From NCBI GenBank assembly GCA_027485235.1, contig JAIXRJ010000010.1, positions 1-64,000 of the forward strand: a stretch of DNA of 64,000 nucleotides, read 5' to 3'. This stretch comes from Comamonadaceae bacterium (GTDB taxonomy: Bacteria; Pseudomonadota; Gammaproteobacteria; Burkholderiales; Burkholderiaceae_C). This document shows positions 19,083 to 27,031 of the stretch, piece after piece. The stretch's first letter is position 1; every line of letters begins with the position of its first letter. Position numbers and translations under genes: made by a program. The notes beneath the pieces were generated by a model that did no database searches, had not been told where the DNA came from, and saw only the letters and a program-made list of their open reading frames with translations.

Positions 19083-19889
19083 ATGAGTCAAATCCAAAAC
19101 AACATCTGGGCCCCGCCCCGCCTGTCCATGCGCTGGTGGCCTGTGTTCCAGCGCAACTGGCTGGTCTGGAAAAAACTCGCCATCCCCAGCCTAGTGGGCA
19201 ACATCGCCGAGCCGCTCATGTGGCTGGTGGCTTTTGGCTACGGCATGGGCGCGCTCATCGGGCAGGTCGAGATGGGCGGCGAGCAAGTCCCCTACATCCT
19301 GTTTTTGGCCAGCGGCAGCATCTGCATGAGCGCCATGAACGCGGCCACCTTTGAGGCGCTGTACTCGGCGTTTTCGCGCATGCATGTGCAAAAAACCTGG
19401 GATGGGATCATGAACGCCCCGGTGCGCCTCGATGACGTGGTGCTGGCCGAAATGCTCTGGGCCGCATTCAAGGCGCTGTTCAGCGTCACGGCCATCTTGC
19501 TGGTGATGCTGGCCTTGGACATCAGCCACAGCTGGAAGCTGCTGGTGGCCTGGCCCGTGCTGCTGGGCGTGGGCATCACCTTCAGCTGCATGGCGCTGAT
19601 TTTCAACGCCTTGGCCAGGGGCTATGACTTTTTCACCTACTACTTCACCCTGTTCCTCACGCCCATGATGTTCCTCTCGGGCATCTTTTTCCCGCGTGAA
19701 CAACTGCCCGCCTTTGTGCGTGTGATCGCCGATTGGCTGCCGCTGTCGGTGGCCGTCGACTTGGTGCGCCCCATGTTCATGGACCGCTGGCCAGACGAGC
19801 CCGTGCGCCTGGTGGGGGTGCTGGCGGGGTTTGCGGTGGTGTCGTTTTGGATTGCGCTGGCGTTGACGCGCAAACGGTTTCGCAGCTGA
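19083..19889 (+). CDS. ABC-2 type exporter permease, NodJ-like
   Basis: A 268-residue integral membrane protein with about six helices. It has the ABC-2 features of the NodJ group: NIAEPLMWLVAFGYGMG, the long amphipathic loop YSAFSRMHVQKTWDGIMNAPVRLDDVV, and FTLFLTPMMFLSGIFFPREQLP near the C-terminal third. It is translationally coupled to the ATPase gene. The substrate is unknown (lipid, polysaccharide or drug are all possible). Confidence 0.87.
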   Translation: MSQIQNNIWAPPRLSMRWWPVFQRNWLVWKKLAIPSLVGNIAEPLMWLVAFGYGMGALIGQVEMGGEQVPYILFLASGSICMSAMNAATFEALYSAFSRMHVQKTWDGIMNAPVRLDDVVLAEMLWAAFKALFSVTAILLVMLALDISHSWKLLVAWPVLLGVGITFSCMALIFNALARGYDFFTYYFTLFLTPMMFLSGIFFPREQLPAFVRVIADWLPLSVAVDLVRPMFMDRWPDEPVRLVGVLAGFAVVSFWIALALTRKRFRS

Positions 19890-20025
19890 CATCCCGGGGT
19901 GGCCCGGTCGCCGCTTTGGGGACACACCCTGGGGGGCTACCGATGCCTGGGCGTTTTTCAAATGAGGGATTCGACTGTCTTATGGGTGTCTGTGCAGACG
20001 CAGCTTGTGTGGAAAATAGGACAGG

Positions 20026-20047
20026 CGATTGTTGTTGATTTCAATCG
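20026..20047. promoter_or_regulatory. Inverted repeat upstream of the TonB-dependent receptor
   Basis: CGATTG-N10-CAATCG, 22 bp, perfect 6-bp arms, ending 48 bp before the receptor ATG. It could be an operator. I see no recognisable Fur box or cobalamin riboswitch in 19890-20095. Confidence 0.3.
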
Positions 20048-20095
20048 GCGGCCCTTCCAGGGCCAGCCCCTTTTCATGACCATGAAAGCAGCCTC

Positions 20096-22303
20096 ATGAA
20101 TGCCTTGTTTCGCTCCGCATGGCGCCCCGCCACGCCTGAGAAGACGCTGACCGTGGCGCTGGCCCTGGGCTGGCTGTGCCTGGGCAGTGCCCAGGCGCAA
20201 TCTTTTGCGCCGTCCGCTGAATCGGCCGATGCGGGTGCCCTTTCGCCCATGGTGGTCACTGCCGAGCGTGCGGGTGGTGGTGTGTGGCGAGGTGCGGCGT
20301 CCATCGATGTGGTCGGGGGCGAAGAGCTGCGCGAGGGCCAAGCCCAAGTCAACTTGTCGGAAAGCTTGGGGCGTGTGCCGGGGTTGGTGATCCGCAACCG
20401 GCAAAACTACGCCCAGGACTTGCAAATTTCGGTGCGCGGCTACGGGGCCCGCGCCACCTTTGGCGTGCGCGGCGTCCGTTTGTTTGTGGATGGTATTCCG
20501 GCCAGCGCGCCCGACGGTTCGGGCCAGGCGGCCAACTTTCCTTTGGGCAGCGCTGACCGGCTTGAGGTGGTGCGTGGCCCGATGGCCGCGCTTTATGGCG
20601 CATCGTCGGGCGGCGCTTTGTTGCTGTACACCGAAGACGGGCAGCAGCCTGGCCAATGGCGCACCGGTGTGGTGGCCGGCTCGGACGGTTTGTGGCGCGC
20701 TTCGAGCCAGATCACAGGCCAGACCGGTACGCCCCAAGCGCCAGGCTGGTCCTATGCGCTGGACGTGAGTGGTTTTGCCACCGAGGGCACGCGTCCCCAG
20801 TCTGCAGCCGAGCGCAACACGGCCAATTTGAAACTCTCTCGCCCACACGAAGGCGGTCGCACGGTGATCGTGTTCAACCGGCACAACAGTTCGGCGCTGG
20901 ACCCGCAGGGTCTTACTCGCACCGAATTTGACGCCAACCCAAGGCTAACCAGCGCTTTGGCACTGGACTACAACACCCGAAAAACCGTGTCGCAAACCCA
21001 GTTGGGTTTGGCCTTCGAGCAAGCGCTGGGCAACGGCCACAAGCTGGAGTTGATGGGCTATGGGGGACAAAGGGAGGTGGTGCAATTCCAGTCGATTCTG
21101 CCCAGTGCGCAAGGTGCGCCCCGCAGTTCGGGCGCGGTGATCGACCTGAACCGCGACTACTGGGGCGTGAACGCCCGCTGGCGACACGAGCGTGACTGGC
21201 TAGGTGGGCGCTTGTCGGTCAGTGCTGGGCTGGCTGCAGACCACCAAAGCGACACGCGCCAAGGTTTTGAAAACTACACGGGACCCGCAGACAGTCCCAC
21301 CGCCATTGGTGTGCAGGGCAAGCAGCGCCGCGATGAAACCAACCGCGCCAAAACCTTGGACCCTTATGTTCAAACCGAATGGCGCACGCAAGATTTGACC
21401 CTCATGGGCGGTGTGCGCCAGACCCGCACTGAATACGAGTCCGTTGACCGCTACATTCAAGTGGGCAATGGCGACGACAGCGGGCGCAAGACCTACCAAT
21501 CCACCTTGCCTGTGGTGGGCTTACGCTGGCAGTTGAGCCCTTCGCTGCAGACGTTTGGCAGCATCGGCAAAGGTTACGAAATCCCCACCCTCAACGAGGT
21601 GGCCTACCGCAGCGACAACTCGTCGGGTTTCAACGCCCAACTCAATGCCGCCCGCAGCACCAGCGCCGAGCTGGGTTTGCGCGGCCGTGCCAACAAAACC
21701 CGTTGGAGCGTGACCGCCTTCGACATCCGCACCGATGACGAGATCGTGGTGCAAAACAACACGGGTGGCCGCACCACCTTCCAAAATGCGGGCCGCACCC
21801 TGCGCCAAGGCGTGGAGCTGGCCGGCGAGTGGCGTACAGGCCCAGTCACCTTGACAACGGCTTACACTTGGATGGAGGCGAGTTACCGGGACGCCTTCAA
21901 GACTTGCGTGGTCACCCTGTGCCCCAACGTGAACCCACAGGTGCAAGTGCCTACGGGCAACCGCATGCCCGGCTTGCCCGTGCACCAGTTGTTTGCCCAA
22001 GCGGCCTGGGACACGGGCTGGCTGGGCAGCCGTGTCACGCTGGAGGCGCGCCACACGGGTGGGGTGATGGTGAACGACCTGAACACCGACGCGGCTGCGG
22101 CGCACACCTTGTTCAACCTGGGCGTGCAGTTCCGGCAAGACCACGGCGACTGGACGCTGCGCGAATTCGTCCGCGTGGACAACTTGACCGACCGCAAGCA
22201 CGCCGGCTCGGTCATCGTCAACGATGGCAACAGCCGTTTCTTTGAACCTGGCCCTGGTCGCAAGCTTTTGTTGGGGCTGGAGGCTCAGCGCAGGTTCAAT
22301 TGA
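20096..22303 (+). CDS. TonB-dependent outer-membrane receptor
   Basis: A 735-residue outer-membrane receptor with a signal peptide ending near AQA (residues ~33-35). A TonB-box-like segment (LSPMVVTAERAG) leads into the plug domain (SLGRVPGLVIRNRQNYAQDLQISVRGYGARATFGVRGVRLFVDGIPA). The plug is followed by a 22-strand barrel ending in a C-terminal Asn after Phe. It has no extra N-terminal signalling domain. It resembles siderophore/FecA-like receptors. Energy could come from the TonB-ExbBD set at 58-60 kb. The ligand cannot be read from sequence. Confidence 0.87.
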   Translation: MNALFRSAWRPATPEKTLTVALALGWLCLGSAQAQSFAPSAESADAGALSPMVVTAERAGGGVWRGAASIDVVGGEELREGQAQVNLSESLGRVPGLVIRNRQNYAQDLQISVRGYGARATFGVRGVRLFVDGIPASAPDGSGQAANFPLGSADRLEVVRGPMAALYGASSGGALLLYTEDGQQPGQWRTGVVAGSDGLWRASSQITGQTGTPQAPGWSYALDVSGFATEGTRPQSAAERNTANLKLSRPHEGGRTVIVFNRHNSSALDPQGLTRTEFDANPRLTSALALDYNTRKTVSQTQLGLAFEQALGNGHKLELMGYGGQREVVQFQSILPSAQGAPRSSGAVIDLNRDYWGVNARWRHERDWLGGRLSVSAGLAADHQSDTRQGFENYTGPADSPTAIGVQGKQRRDETNRAKTLDPYVQTEWRTQDLTLMGGVRQTRTEYESVDRYIQVGNGDDSGRKTYQSTLPVVGLRWQLSPSLQTFGSIGKGYEIPTLNEVAYRSDNSSGFNAQLNAARSTSAELGLRGRANKTRWSVTAFDIRTDDEIVVQNNTGGRTTFQNAGRTLRQGVELAGEWRTGPVTLTTAYTWMEASYRDAFKTCVVTLCPNVNPQVQVPTGNRMPGLPVHQLFAQAAWDTGWLGSRVTLEARHTGGVMVNDLNTDAAAAHTLFNLGVQFRQDHGDWTLREFVRVDNLTDRKHAGSVIVNDGNSRFFEPGPGRKLLLGLEAQRRFN

Positions 22304-22345
22304 AACCGGCTTTTGAAGTCACAAGGCAGGGCTGAGACTTCATCG

Positions 22346-22545
22346 CGCAGGAGCCGCGCCCTGCGCACGACAGGGGTGTGGTTTGCGCAGAATCGCGCAC
22401 AGGGTGCTGCTCCCACCAACCCGGCACCCAACCCACGGTAGGCGCTGCGCCCCGCGCGAGTTGGTCATTGCAGGAGCAGCGCCCTGCGTGCGATGGTCGT
22501 TGTGGGAGCAGCGCCCTGCGCGCGATGGGCGTGGCACACGCCCTG
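22346..22545. repeat. REP-like array, four or five units
   Basis: This fills most of the 406-bp gap between the receptor and the hydroxyacyl-CoA dehydrogenase. Units are forward at 22346-22374, inverted at 22382-22417, partial at 22441-22460, and forward at 22470-22497 and 22501-22528. The last ends in GCGTGGCACACGCCCT. The 35-bp inverted unit differs at only two positions from 47404-47438. Open frames in this stretch are by-products of the repeat. Confidence 0.82.
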
Positions 22546-22709
22546 TAAAACCATTGCCCCACAAAGAGCCGACCAATGCGAAAAAAACAGTCGCCTGCGG
22601 GAATTCAGACAACACCTTCCAACACCATGAAGAGGTCTCAAAAAAGGGGCTCAAGCGGCCCGTTAAGATCAACCCTTTTGAGTTCCCCCACTTTGAAGGC
22701 ATGAAGAAC

Positions 22710-23558
22710 ATGAGCATCCAGACCGTAGGCATCATCGGCGCAGGCACCATGGGCAATGGCATTGCACAGGCGTGCGCCGTCTCGGGCATCCAAGTGGTGA
22801 TGGTCGATATTTCCGACGCGGCCGTGGCCAAAGGCGTGGCCACCGTGGCGAGCAGCTTGGACCGCCTGGTCAAGAAAGAAAAAATCAGCGAAGCCGACAA
22901 GGCCGCTGCCTTGGCCCGCATCCAGGGCTCCAGCCAATACGACGGCCTAAAAAGTGCCCAACTGGTCATCGAAGCCGCCACAGAAAACCACGAACTCAAG
23001 GTCAAGATCTTGAAACAACTCGACGGCCTGCTGGCGCCCAGCGTGATCATCGCGTCCAACACCTCGTCGATCTCGATCACGCAGTTGGCCGCCGCCACGC
23101 AGCGTGCGGACCGGTTCATTGGCATGCACTTTTTCAACCCCGTGCCCATGATGGCGCTGGTGGAAATCATCCGCGGCCTGCAGACCAGCGACGCCACGCA
23201 CGACGCCGTGCACGACATGGCGCTGGCCCTGGGCAAGACCCCCATCACCGTGAAAAATGCCCCGGGCTTTGTGGTCAACCGCATCCTGGTGCCCATGATC
23301 AACGAAGCCTTTTTTGTGCTGGGCGAGGGCCTGGCCGAAGCCGAAGCCATCGACGCGGGCATGAAGCTCGGCTGCAACCAGCCGATTGGCCCCTTGGCGC
23401 TGGCCGACATGATTGGCCTCGATGTGTGCCTCGCCGTGATGGAGGTCTACCTCCAGGAGTTCGGCGACAGCAAATACCGCCCCAGTCCCTTGTTGAAAGA
23501 AATGGTCGCCGCAGGCCGCCTGGGCCGCAAGACGGGACAGGGCGTTTACAAATACTGA
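22710..23558 (+). CDS. 3-hydroxybutyryl-CoA dehydrogenase
   Basis: A 282-residue NAD-dependent 3-hydroxyacyl-CoA dehydrogenase (Hbd/PaaH family). The N-terminal Rossmann motif is GIIGAGTMGNGIAQ. The catalytic region NTSSISITQLAAATQRADRFIGMHFFNPVPMM contains the His/Glu/Asn dyad environment. The C-terminal dimer domain carries GFVVNRILVPMINEA and ends GQGVYKY. The start at 22710 is 10 nt from GAAGG; ATG 22701 is also in frame. It converges stop-to-stop with the Crp-family gene. Confidence 0.92.
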   Translation: MSIQTVGIIGAGTMGNGIAQACAVSGIQVVMVDISDAAVAKGVATVASSLDRLVKKEKISEADKAAALARIQGSSQYDGLKSAQLVIEAATENHELKVKILKQLDGLLAPSVIIASNTSSISITQLAAATQRADRFIGMHFFNPVPMMALVEIIRGLQTSDATHDAVHDMALALGKTPITVKNAPGFVVNRILVPMINEAFFVLGEGLAEAEAIDAGMKLGCNQPIGPLALADMIGLDVCLAVMEVYLQEFGDSKYRPSPLLKEMVAAGRLGRKTGQGVYKY

Positions 23559-24269
23559 TCAGGGGGTGCGGGTGGTCGGTCGCAGCAGAACAATGTTGCG
23601 GTAACCCAGCCTGACCAGGCCCTTGTCCTGAAGGCGTTGCAACTGCTGGTTGACCCGTTGGCGTGAAGCCATCGTGGCTTGGGCCAGGTCCGATTGGCTC
23701 ACGCGCAGCTGCAAGCCATCGTCCACTTGCACGCTGTTGAACTTGGCAATGCGCTCCAAGGTGGCCCAGACCCGTTGTTCCAGCGTGTGCATGCCTTGGT
23801 CGGCCAGCGTGTCAAACAGCTGGTTGATGCGCAGGCCCAGTATGCGCAGCAGGTCCACGGCCACCGTTGCGTCCCGGTTGATCAAGTCCAGCAGTTTGAC
23901 CCGCTCGATGTGCAGGACCTGGCTGGGACCGGCCGAGACCAGATCGGCTGGGTAAGTGGTCTCCGCAAAAACCGAACTCAGGCCCGAAATCTCGCCGGGC
24001 AACATCCAGCGCAGCAGTTGCTCCTCGCCTTCGGGCGTGGTCACGCTCACCCGCAAACGTCCGTTCATGAGCAGCAGCGCGCTGGAGATGGACTGCCCTC
24101 GGCTGAGCACCACTTGCCCCTCTTGCCAATGGCGCAGCACGCCAATGGCTTGCAGCGCCTGCGCCGAGCGTTGCGTCAAGGCCGAGTTCACGGACCAAGT
24201 TTGGGACAGGGCGTCCAAATCCATGTTTTTGAAGGCCAAACCGCGGGCCTGAGGGGGGACTGAATGCAT
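23559..24269 (-). CDS. Crp/Fnr-family transcriptional regulator next to the BMC operon
   Basis: A 236-residue regulator with an N-terminal cyclic-nucleotide-binding-type beta-roll (GQVVLSRGQSISSALLLMNGRLRVSV, then MLPGEISGLSSVFAET) and a C-terminal winged helix. The recognition helix reads SQSDLAQATMASRQRVNQQLQRL. There are no FNR-type N-terminal cysteines, so an O2-sensing [4Fe-4S] cluster is unlikely; the ligand is unknown. It is divergent from the ABC/dioxygenase/BMC operon across a 185-bp region that contains a perfect palindrome. Activator of that operon is my inference. Confidence 0.88.
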   Translation of the reverse strand: MHSVPPQARGLAFKNMDLDALSQTWSVNSALTQRSAQALQAIGVLRHWQEGQVVLSRGQSISSALLLMNGRLRVSVTTPEGEEQLLRWMLPGEISGLSSVFAETTYPADLVSAGPSQVLHIERVKLLDLINRDATVAVDLLRILGLRINQLFDTLADQGMHTLEQRVWATLERIAKFNSVQVDDGLQLRVSQSDLAQATMASRQRVNQQLQRLQDKGLVRLGYRNIVLLRPTTRTP

Positions 24270-24354
24270 GTTGCAAAGCCAAGTGGTGTGGGCAGGCTGG
24301 AGCTTGGACGGGCGGGGCCTGTGAGTGAATGTCTGATTTTGAGTGCTTTCCCCT

Positions 24355-24378
24355 AAATTGTCACATCAGAAACAATTT
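24355..24378. promoter_or_regulatory. Palindromic operator between Crp-family gene and BMC operon
   Basis: AAATTGT-N10-ACAATTT, perfect 7-bp arms, 24 bp long. The TTGT...ACAA core (24358-24375) has the same 18-bp frame as the site at 48371-48388. Its centre (24366.5) lies 29.5 bp before the first base of the -10-like TTAAAT, which places it near -41.5, the position for class II activation by Crp-type proteins. Confidence 0.7.
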
Positions 24379-24395
24379 GCAGCATCCAGCGGGAA

Positions 24396-24401
24396 TTAAA
24401 T
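24396..24401 (+). promoter_or_regulatory. Candidate -10 element of the BMC operon (TTAAAT)
   Basis: TTAAAT lies downstream of the palindrome at class II spacing and has no good -35 hexamer, as expected for an activator-dependent promoter. A second weaker inverted repeat (TTGAC-N9-GTCAA, 24416-24434) lies just past the predicted start. Confidence 0.45.
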
Positions 24402-24454
24402 CCTTGGCACCGAGCTTGACGGTGATCAAGTCAAAGAACCACATTGGAGACGAC

Positions 24455-25453
24455 ATGAAATTTTCTGCCCCTGCATTTGTGCGCACCACCCTGGGTGCCA
24501 TCGCTCTGACACTGGGCGCCAGCGCCATGGCGCAGTCCGTGGTGCGCTTCCAGGACTACCCTGGCACCGGCAATCTGTTGGTGCGTGTGGCCCAAGAACA
24601 AGGCTTCTGCCAGCAAGTGGGTATCCGCTGCGAACTGCGCACGATTCCCGCCGCGCCATTGGGCATGCAGACCATGCTCTCGGGTGACATCGACGTGTTT
24701 TTTGGCCCGACCGAAGTGGCGGCTGCAGCCGTGGCCCGCAAGGCCCCCATTTCCATCATTGCCGCAGGCTTCGTCGATCCGGTGTTCTTCATGGCCGCAG
24801 GTGTCAAAACCGAATTGGCGACCGAAAAAGAAGGCTACCCCGGCGTGGTCAAGTCCTTCAAGGGCAAGAAAATCGGCGTGACCCAACGTGGCTCGGGCGC
24901 TGAATTCCAAGTCATCGACATGCTGGCCGATGTGGGCTTGACGGCGAACGATGTGACCTTTGTGGCTGTGGGTGCGCCCGACACGGCATTTCCTGCGCTC
25001 ACACGCGGCCAAGTCGACCTGATCATGACCTTCCCGCCGACCGACGGCATGTGTGAAGTGTTGAAAGCCTGCCGCCTGGTGGTCGACCCCCGCAAAGGTC
25101 AGGGCCCCAAGAGCATGATGGCGACCCGGGGTGGCGCTGGCACCATGGCGGTGAAGGCCGACTGGGCTGCTGCCAATCCGCAAACGGTGGCCTCTATCCG
25201 CAGGATGCTGGACTTGTCGGATGCTTTCATCGCCAACCCGGCCAACTTCGGCAAGACACTGGAGATCCTGCGCAAGACCTTTGCCCTGCAATTGCCCAAC
25301 GCCGACCAGATCGCTGAGATCAGCCTGCGCAACTCCATCGGCAACTTCAAGGCCCGTGGCAGCGTGCCTGCCATGCAGGCGGTGGCAGATGCCATGACCG
25401 AAAACAAGTTGTTGCCCGGTCGAGTGGACATGGCCCCCGCAGTCTTGCCCTGA
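24455..25453 (+). CDS. ABC importer substrate-binding protein, TauA/SsuA-like
   Basis: A 332-residue periplasmic binding protein. The start at 24455 has GGAGA 4 nt upstream and gives a signal peptide cleaved after ASAMA (residues ~24-28). The NMT1/SsuA-type fold is visible (VRFQDYPGTGNLLVRVAQEQGFCQQVG, SGDIDVFFGPTEVAAAAVARKAP, FKGKKIGVTQRGSGAEFQVIDML). Relatives bind taurine, alkanesulfonates, nitrate or pyrimidine precursors. It is the first gene of the operon that runs through the shell genes, so it probably captures the compartment substrate. The exact ligand cannot be read. Confidence 0.85.
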   Translation: MKFSAPAFVRTTLGAIALTLGASAMAQSVVRFQDYPGTGNLLVRVAQEQGFCQQVGIRCELRTIPAAPLGMQTMLSGDIDVFFGPTEVAAAAVARKAPISIIAAGFVDPVFFMAAGVKTELATEKEGYPGVVKSFKGKKIGVTQRGSGAEFQVIDMLADVGLTANDVTFVAVGAPDTAFPALTRGQVDLIMTFPPTDGMCEVLKACRLVVDPRKGQGPKSMMATRGGAGTMAVKADWAAANPQTVASIRRMLDLSDAFIANPANFGKTLEILRKTFALQLPNADQIAEISLRNSIGNFKARGSVPAMQAVADAMTENKLLPGRVDMAPAVLP

Positions 25454-25487
25454 GCGCCGACGACAGCGAAGGCCCCAGGGAACATTC

Positions 25488-26252
25488 ATGATCGACGCAC
25501 AGCGCATCGACCTGAGCTTTGACGGTACCCATTTGGTGTTGCAGGGTGTGAACCTGCACGTGAAGGCGGGAGAGTTTGTTGCGCTCGCAGGCCCGAGCGG
25601 CTGTGGCAAAACCACCTTGCTCAACCTGTGCGCGGGCCTGGTCGATTTGCCAGTTGGTCAGCGGCTGCGGGTGGCGGGCGAACAGCCGGTGCTGGGCAGC
25701 CACAACGTGGCTTACATGCTGGCGCGCGACAGCTTGTTCCCCTGGCTCAACGCGCTGGACAACGCCGCCTTTGGCCTGAAAGTTCGAGGCGTGCCCATCT
25801 CAGAGGCCCGGGAAAGGGCCGCAGTGATGCTCAAGCAAGTCGGGCTCGGTGGGTCTGAGCATCGACTGCCCAAAGCCCTCTCTCATGGCATGCGCCAGCG
25901 CGTGGCGCTGGCACGCACTTTTGCCATGCCTTCGCCCCTGTTGCTGATGGACGAGCCCTTTGGGTCATTGGATGCGCAAACCAAGCTGCAATTGCAAGAC
26001 CTGCTGCTGCAACTGTGCCAAGACGGCAACCGAACGGTGCTGTTTGTGACGCACGACTTGTCTGAAGCCGTGGCCTTGGCCGACCGGGTGATGGTCATGT
26101 CTTCGCGACCCGGCCGCATCGTGGCCGATGTGCAGGTGCCGCTGGCGCGTCCGCGCTCTATCCGAGAGCTGCAGACCAGTGATGACTTCCACCGCACCTA
26201 CACCCAGGTTTGGAAACATCTCGAAGAAGGGTGGGTGCACCATGAGGGGTGA
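25488..26252 (+). CDS. ABC importer ATP-binding protein, TauB/SsuB-like
   Basis: A 254-residue ATPase of the taurine/nitrate/sulfonate importer class. Walker A is GPSGCGKT (residues 35-42). The signature region is LSHGMRQRVALARTFAM (His replaces the usual Gly in LSGG). Walker B is LLLMDEPFGSLDAQTK, followed by the switch His in LFVTHDLSEAVALADRVMVMSSRPGRI. It follows the binding protein by 34 bp and overlaps the permease start by 11 bp, which indicates translational coupling. Confidence 0.88.
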   Translation: MIDAQRIDLSFDGTHLVLQGVNLHVKAGEFVALAGPSGCGKTTLLNLCAGLVDLPVGQRLRVAGEQPVLGSHNVAYMLARDSLFPWLNALDNAAFGLKVRGVPISEARERAAVMLKQVGLGGSEHRLPKALSHGMRQRVALARTFAMPSPLLLMDEPFGSLDAQTKLQLQDLLLQLCQDGNRTVLFVTHDLSEAVALADRVMVMSSRPGRIVADVQVPLARPRSIRELQTSDDFHRTYTQVWKHLEEGWVHHEG

Positions 26253-26997
26253 AACATGGCGAACTCTGTCGCTGCATGCCCTGTTCCTGAGCGTGGTGTT
26301 GGGCCTGTGGGAGTGGGGCGCACGGGTCGGGTGGATGGATCCGAGTTTCATGGGCAGCCCGCTGGGCATCATCAGCTTCACACTGGACAACCTCAGCAAC
26401 GCCCGCTTGTGGGGCGATCTGGGCTACACCCTGTTGGCCGTGTTCGCGTCTTTTGTCATGGGTTCGATCGCCGCCATGATCACCGGCCTGGCATTTGTCA
26501 CTTGGCCCAAGTTCGAGGCCTTTTGCGACCCCTACGTCTCGGCCTTCAATGTGCTGCCGCGCATCGCCTTGGTGCCGCTGTTCATTCTGTGGTTTGGCTT
26601 GGGGCTGGGCTCCAAGATCGCGCTGGGCGTCTCGCTCACCTTCTTCATCGTGCTGTCCAGCACGGTGGCCGGTATTCGGGGTGTCAGCCAAGACCATGTG
26701 ACGCTCACGCGCACCCTGGGTGCCAGCAGTCGGCAGATGTTCTTCTCAGTCACATTGCCGGGCGCTGTTCCGGTGCTTTTCTCAGGATTGCGCCTGGGCG
26801 TGATCTATGCCCTGTTGGGCGTGGTGGGCGCAGAAGTCATTGCTTCCGAGCGGGGTCTCGGGCAACAACTCGCTTATCTGGGATCCACATTCAACGTCAA
26901 CGGCGTGTGGTCGCTGCTGTTTGATCTGGCCCTCATCGGGGTGCTGATCATGAAGCTGATGAACTGGATCGAACGCCGTTTGCTGCACTGGCAATGA
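26242..26997 (+). CDS. ABC importer permease, TauC/SsuC-like
   Basis: A 251-residue inner-membrane permease with about six helices. The start at 26242 overlaps the ATPase gene by 11 bp. The EAA loop contacting the ATPase is visible (TVAGIRGVSQDHVTLTRTLGASSRQMFFSVTLPGAVPVLFSGLRLGVIYALLGVVGAE). It completes a SsuABC/TauABC-type importer. TauD follows 34 bp later, the same gene partnership as in E. coli tauABCD. Confidence 0.88.
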   Translation: MRGETWRTLSLHALFLSVVLGLWEWGARVGWMDPSFMGSPLGIISFTLDNLSNARLWGDLGYTLLAVFASFVMGSIAAMITGLAFVTWPKFEAFCDPYVSAFNVLPRIALVPLFILWFGLGLGSKIALGVSLTFFIVLSSTVAGIRGVSQDHVTLTRTLGASSRQMFFSVTLPGAVPVLFSGLRLGVIYALLGVVGAEVIASERGLGQQLAYLGSTFNVNGVWSLLFDLALIGVLIMKLMNWIERRLLHWQ

Positions 26998-27031
26998 ACT
27001 CTGTGTGCCAAAACTCATCTAGGAGATAAAA

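Noticed and set aside
18151..19889. NodI/NodJ similarity as a sign of nodulation genes
   Set aside because: No nod genes are present; NodIJ-like exporters are widespread in proteobacteria.
19890..20095. Cobalamin or TPP riboswitch before the TonB receptor
   Set aside because: Neither the B12-box nor the THI-box core is visible; only an inverted repeat and a short hairpin are present.
22296..22562. Minus-strand open frame in the 22.4-kb spacer, and its counterpart at 47201-47497
   Set aside because: Both are made of REP-like repeat sequence and read as similar Arg/Ala/Cys-rich peptides because of the repeat, not because of a gene.
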